Origin: JAQCEJ01 sp046160425
Lineage (GTDB): Bacteria > Planctomycetota > Planctomycetia > Planctomycetales > Planctomycetaceae
Direction: 5' to 3'
Assembly: GCA_046160425.1 (NCBI GenBank)
Contig: JBJXGP010000437.1
Coordinates: 1 to 5,748 of the forward strand
DNA length: 5,748 nucleotides
Every line of letters begins with the position of its first letter. Within the stretch, counting starts at the first letter, position 1. Of the stretch, positions 4,365 through 5,748 are shown in pieces. The position numbers and the translations under genes were made by a program. The notes under the pieces are model-generated. The model was not told where the DNA came from, ran no database searches, and saw only the letters and a program-made list of their open reading frames with translations.

Positions 4365-5748
4365 AACGCAACCCCTCGTTGAATGTTCTTCGTAGGGTGC
4401 GTTGCGACGCACCTTGTTCTGCTGTCTGTGACCCCGGACCGGCGTCGGAGAAAAATCCGGCCTCACAGAGGCCAGCTACAATACAGCGGTCGGGTGCCAC
4501 TGGCTCCGCCAGTGTCTTAGAGATGGGCACTCCGCGGGTAGCCCGGACAGCTTTGTGTCCGGGTCGCGCAGCGACAAGAGGTCTGACGGCCGCCAAGGGT
4601 GCTTCATTCTGTCACCCCTTCGGGGTTGCCTCGATCATTCGCCTCGTGACCAGGGGCTTACGCCCCTGGCTATTGACGATCGCCCCTCCGGGGCTAAGGC
4701 TCGGCGTGTCCCGGTCGGGTGCCACTGGCTCCGCCAGTGTCTTAGGCCGAATGGCACGAACTGGAGTCCGTCGGGTGGCACTGGTGGCTTGTCCGCCAGT
4801 GTTTTCGAGCAGGGGGTTTTCGAGCACGGCTCACAGAGCCGTGGCACACAAAACACAACTTCAGAAATTTCTGTCGCCTCGTACCGGTACGACACTCACC
4901 GAAATCCTGATGTCGGTCCTGATCATGAGCATCGGCGTGATTAGCGTGGCGACGTTGTTTCCGGTGGCGCTGCTGCGGTCGGTGCAGGCGACTCATCTGA
5001 CGCACGCGACCCGCTTCCGCTATAACGTCGAAGCGCTGCTCTCGCTGCATCCGCAGATTCTCGACAGCATTCAAGTCCCCACGCAAGGGGTCCAGCGGGC
5101 CGTCATCGATCCGCTCGGTTTTGAACTCGTTCCGGAAGCCGCTCCCGATCCCGCCGTCACTCAGGCCTTCTTCGGCAACAGCGATACCCTGGGAATTCCC
5201 CGTCGCACCTACACGTTCGATTACAACGGTGATGGTGCGATCGACGTCACCGACATCGAAGAATTGGTCACGCTCCCCGACAGTTGGGTGCAGCAAAGCC
5301 AGTCGGCGATCAACAGTGCCACTGGATTCAATCTGACGCTGAGCGCCGGCGATCTCTCGGGGGTCACTATTGGACAGACTCGCGTGGTGATTTTCGATTC
5401 CACGGGACGGAACAGCGAAATCCGCACGGTCAGCGCCGTCAACGCGGGGACTCGCACGATCACCTGGACGGGGGCCGCCCTCCCCTCCGGTTTTACGCCG
5501 GAAAGCGCCCGGATCGAAATGCGCGAACGGCGTTACACGTGGATGCTGACGGTCCGCAAGAGTCGAACAGGCATGGGTCGGGAAGTCTCGCACGTCGACG
5601 CGGTAATTTTCGCTCGCCGGCCGTTTTCGCATGAGGATGAAACGTTGATCCCCGCGACGTTCACGCAAGGGGATCAATTCGTCACGTTGGGAGCGGTCCC
5701 TGAGTTTCTTCGCAAAGGCCGGTTTGTGTTCGACATCAACAACGCGGT
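4361..5748 (+). CDS. PilV/GspI-like prepilin with 176-residue repeat-built leader, 3'-truncated
   Basis: The frame is open from ATG 4361 to the window end (462 codons). Residues 1-8 (MKRNPSLN) and ~161-176 look like ordinary leader, but ~11-163 are encoded by about ten stacked palindromic repeats without a stop. The cleavage site is SPRTG176|TTLTE, E181 at +5, then the helix ILMSVLIMSIGVISVATLF. Thr at +1 instead of Phe is less usual. The mature part has RFRYNVEALLSLHP and an EF-hand-like loop D287-Y-N-G-D-G-A-I-D-V-T-D298 with acidic or amide residues at positions 1, 3, 5, 9 and 12. The later part has RRYTWMLTVRK, VDAVIFARRPF and FLRKGRFVFDINN, a set I associate with a planctomycete PilV/GspI-like prepilin family. 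Start 4361 has a strong Shine-Dalgarno and an ATGA overlap. GTG 4841 would give a 16-residue leader of normal size and remains a real alternative. The mature-protein call is firmer than the start. Confidence 0.8.
   Translation, partial: MKRNPSLNVLRRVRCDAPCSAVCDPGPASEKNPASQRPATIQRSGATGSASVLEMGTPRVARTALCPGRAATRGLTAAKGASFCHPFGVASIIRLVTRGLRPWLLTIAPPGLRLGVSRSGATGSASVLGRMARTGVRRVALVACPPVFSSRGFSSTAHRAVAHKTQLQKFLSPRTGTTLTEILMSVLIMSIGVISVATLFPVALLRSVQATHLTHATRFRYNVEALLSLHPQILDSIQVPTQGVQRAVIDPLGFELVPEAAPDPAVTQAFFGNSDTLGIPRRTYTFDYNGDGAIDVTDIEELVTLPDSWVQQSQSAINSATGFNLTLSAGDLSGVTIGQTRVVIFDSTGRNSEIRTVSAVNAGTRTITWTGAALPSGFTPESARIEMRERRYTWMLTVRKSRTGMGREVSHVDAVIFARRPFSHEDETLIPATFTQGDQFVTLGAVPEFLRKGRFVFDINNA
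4393..4413 (+). repeat. TAGGGTGCGT hairpin repeat
   Basis: The perfect 7-bp stem GGTGCGT/ACGCACC (4396-4402 with 4407-4413) has the loop TGCG. Its TAGGGTG opening is shared with the repeats at 1800 and 1945, but here the frame reads CGT AGG GTG, so the TAG is not a stop. Confidence 0.7.
4451..4473 (+). repeat. GGCCTC-ACA-GAGGCC hairpin
   Basis: The 6-bp stem (4459-4464 with 4468-4473) and loop ACA share the CTC-ACA-GAG core with the hairpin at 4825-4843, so the two are probably variants of one family. Confidence 0.65.
4487..4520 (+). repeat. 34-bp exact direct repeat, copy 1
   Basis: It is identical to 4712-4745. The spacing is 225 bases, exactly 75 codons, so both copies are read in the same frame (RSGATGSASVL). 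The hairpin is CACTGGC/GCCAGTG (4498-4504 with 4508-4514), loop TCC. The stem and the CGGGTG lead-in relate it to the repeats at 3127 and 4772. Confidence 0.9.
4538..4580 (+). repeat. CCCGGACA hairpin repeat with second small hairpin
   Basis: The perfect 8-bp stem CCCGGACA/TGTCCGGG (4542-4549 with 4556-4563) has the loop GCTTTG. It is followed at once by GTCGC/GCGAC (4563-4567 with 4571-4575). It is the only copy in the window. Confidence 0.7.
4609..4628 (+). repeat. 20-bp repeat with CCCCTTCGGGG hairpin, copy 3
   Basis: It is identical to 762-781 and 832-851, and folds as ACCCC-TTC-GGGGT (4614-4626). It is read here as part of CHPFGVA. Confidence 0.8.
4650..4695 (+). repeat. Two-hairpin palindromic element, copy 3
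   Basis: H1 is CCAGGGGC-TTAC-GCCCCTGG (4650-4669). The 12-nt linker CTATTGACGATC is at 4670-4681. H2 is GCCCC-TCC-GGGGC (4682-4694). The H2 half is the reverse complement of 685-700. Unlike the copies in the first gap, this one lies in an open reading frame. Confidence 0.8.
4712..4745 (+). repeat. 34-bp exact direct repeat, copy 2
   Basis: It is identical to 4487-4520 and in the same frame, with hairpin CACTGGC/GCCAGTG (4723-4729 with 4733-4739). Confidence 0.9.
4772..4801 (+). repeat. CACTGGTGG hairpin repeat, second copy
   Basis: It is 29 of 30 identical to 3127-3156. The one change (C to T at 4781) turns a C-G pair of the stem into a T-G wobble. It is read as RVALVACPPV, a different frame from the first copy. 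Confidence 0.88.
4801..4830 (+). repeat. 15-bp tandem repeat (GTTTTCGAGCA core)
   Basis: GTTTTCGAGCA occurs at 4801-4811 and 4816-4826, a period of 15 bases or 5 codons, giving FSSRG-FSST. It probably arose by slippage and keeps the frame. Confidence 0.75.
4825..4848 (+). repeat. CACGGCTC-ACA-GAGCCGTG hairpin repeat
   Basis: This is a perfect 8-bp stem (4825-4832 with 4836-4843), loop ACA. It is the last palindrome before the prepilin cleavage site. An in-frame GTG (4841-4843) at its 3' end is an alternative start. Confidence 0.75.

Noticed and set aside
4391..4848. CRISPR array
   Set aside because: The repeats are of several different families, unevenly spaced, and mostly internally palindromic, without constant repeat-spacer units.
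4361..4888. Fourth prepilin as a pseudogene disrupted by repeats
   Set aside because: A codon-by-codon reading from 4361 to 5748 finds no stop or frameshift, and the cleavage site and helix are intact.
4742..5677. 311-codon minus-strand open frame
   Set aside because: It lies opposite the clear prepilin coding sequence, and its Arg/Asp/His-rich composition is typical of a shadow frame in GC-rich DNA.

Overview
The window is a single-strand (+) run of type II secretion / type IV pilus-type genes from a GC-rich bacterium, very probably a member of the Planctomycetota (Pirellulales-like). That assignment rests on the style of the pseudopilins (GspG-like proteins ending in a DN(I/L)T/S-N-(L/F) motif, RWPTR and PGPDGAYGTGG motifs, long N-terminal leaders) and on the many palindromic intergenic repeats. 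It was recognised by eye, with no database search.

Layout: 1-614 is the 3' end of a GspF/PilC inner-membrane platform gene. 615-917 has no gene and is packed with palindromic repeats. 918-1802 is a GspG-like pseudopilin. 1803-2060 has no gene and holds two copies of an ~84-bp repeat around a third, inverted palindromic element. 2061-3080 is a second GspG-like pseudopilin. 3081-4364 is a GspH-like pseudopilin with repeat DNA inside its translated leader and a probable carbohydrate-binding-like module nested near its C terminus. 4361-5748 is a fourth prepilin-like gene (PilV/GspI-type), open to the window end. Its frame runs unbroken through about 450 bp of stacked palindromic repeats before reaching the prepilin cleavage site at residue 176.

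The genes fit one operon. GspF would be the membrane platform, and the four prepilins would be processed by a prepilin peptidase (not in the window) and assembled into a pseudopilus. Genes 3 and 4 are directly adjacent (stop 3078-3080, start 3081) and genes 4 and 5 overlap (ATGA, 4361-4364), both with strong Shine-Dalgarno sequences, which suggests translational coupling.

The most unusual signal is the repeats. There are several palindrome families in both gaps and inside two prepilin leaders. One is a two-hairpin element with an exactly 12-nt linker and compensatory stem changes across three copies. In the GspH-like gene no start codon lies between the last repeat and the cleavage site, so repeat-derived peptide must be translated there. 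The cleaved leader may be a tolerated landing site for these elements. No tRNA, rRNA, CRISPR array, transposase, promoter or clear rho-independent terminator was recognised.
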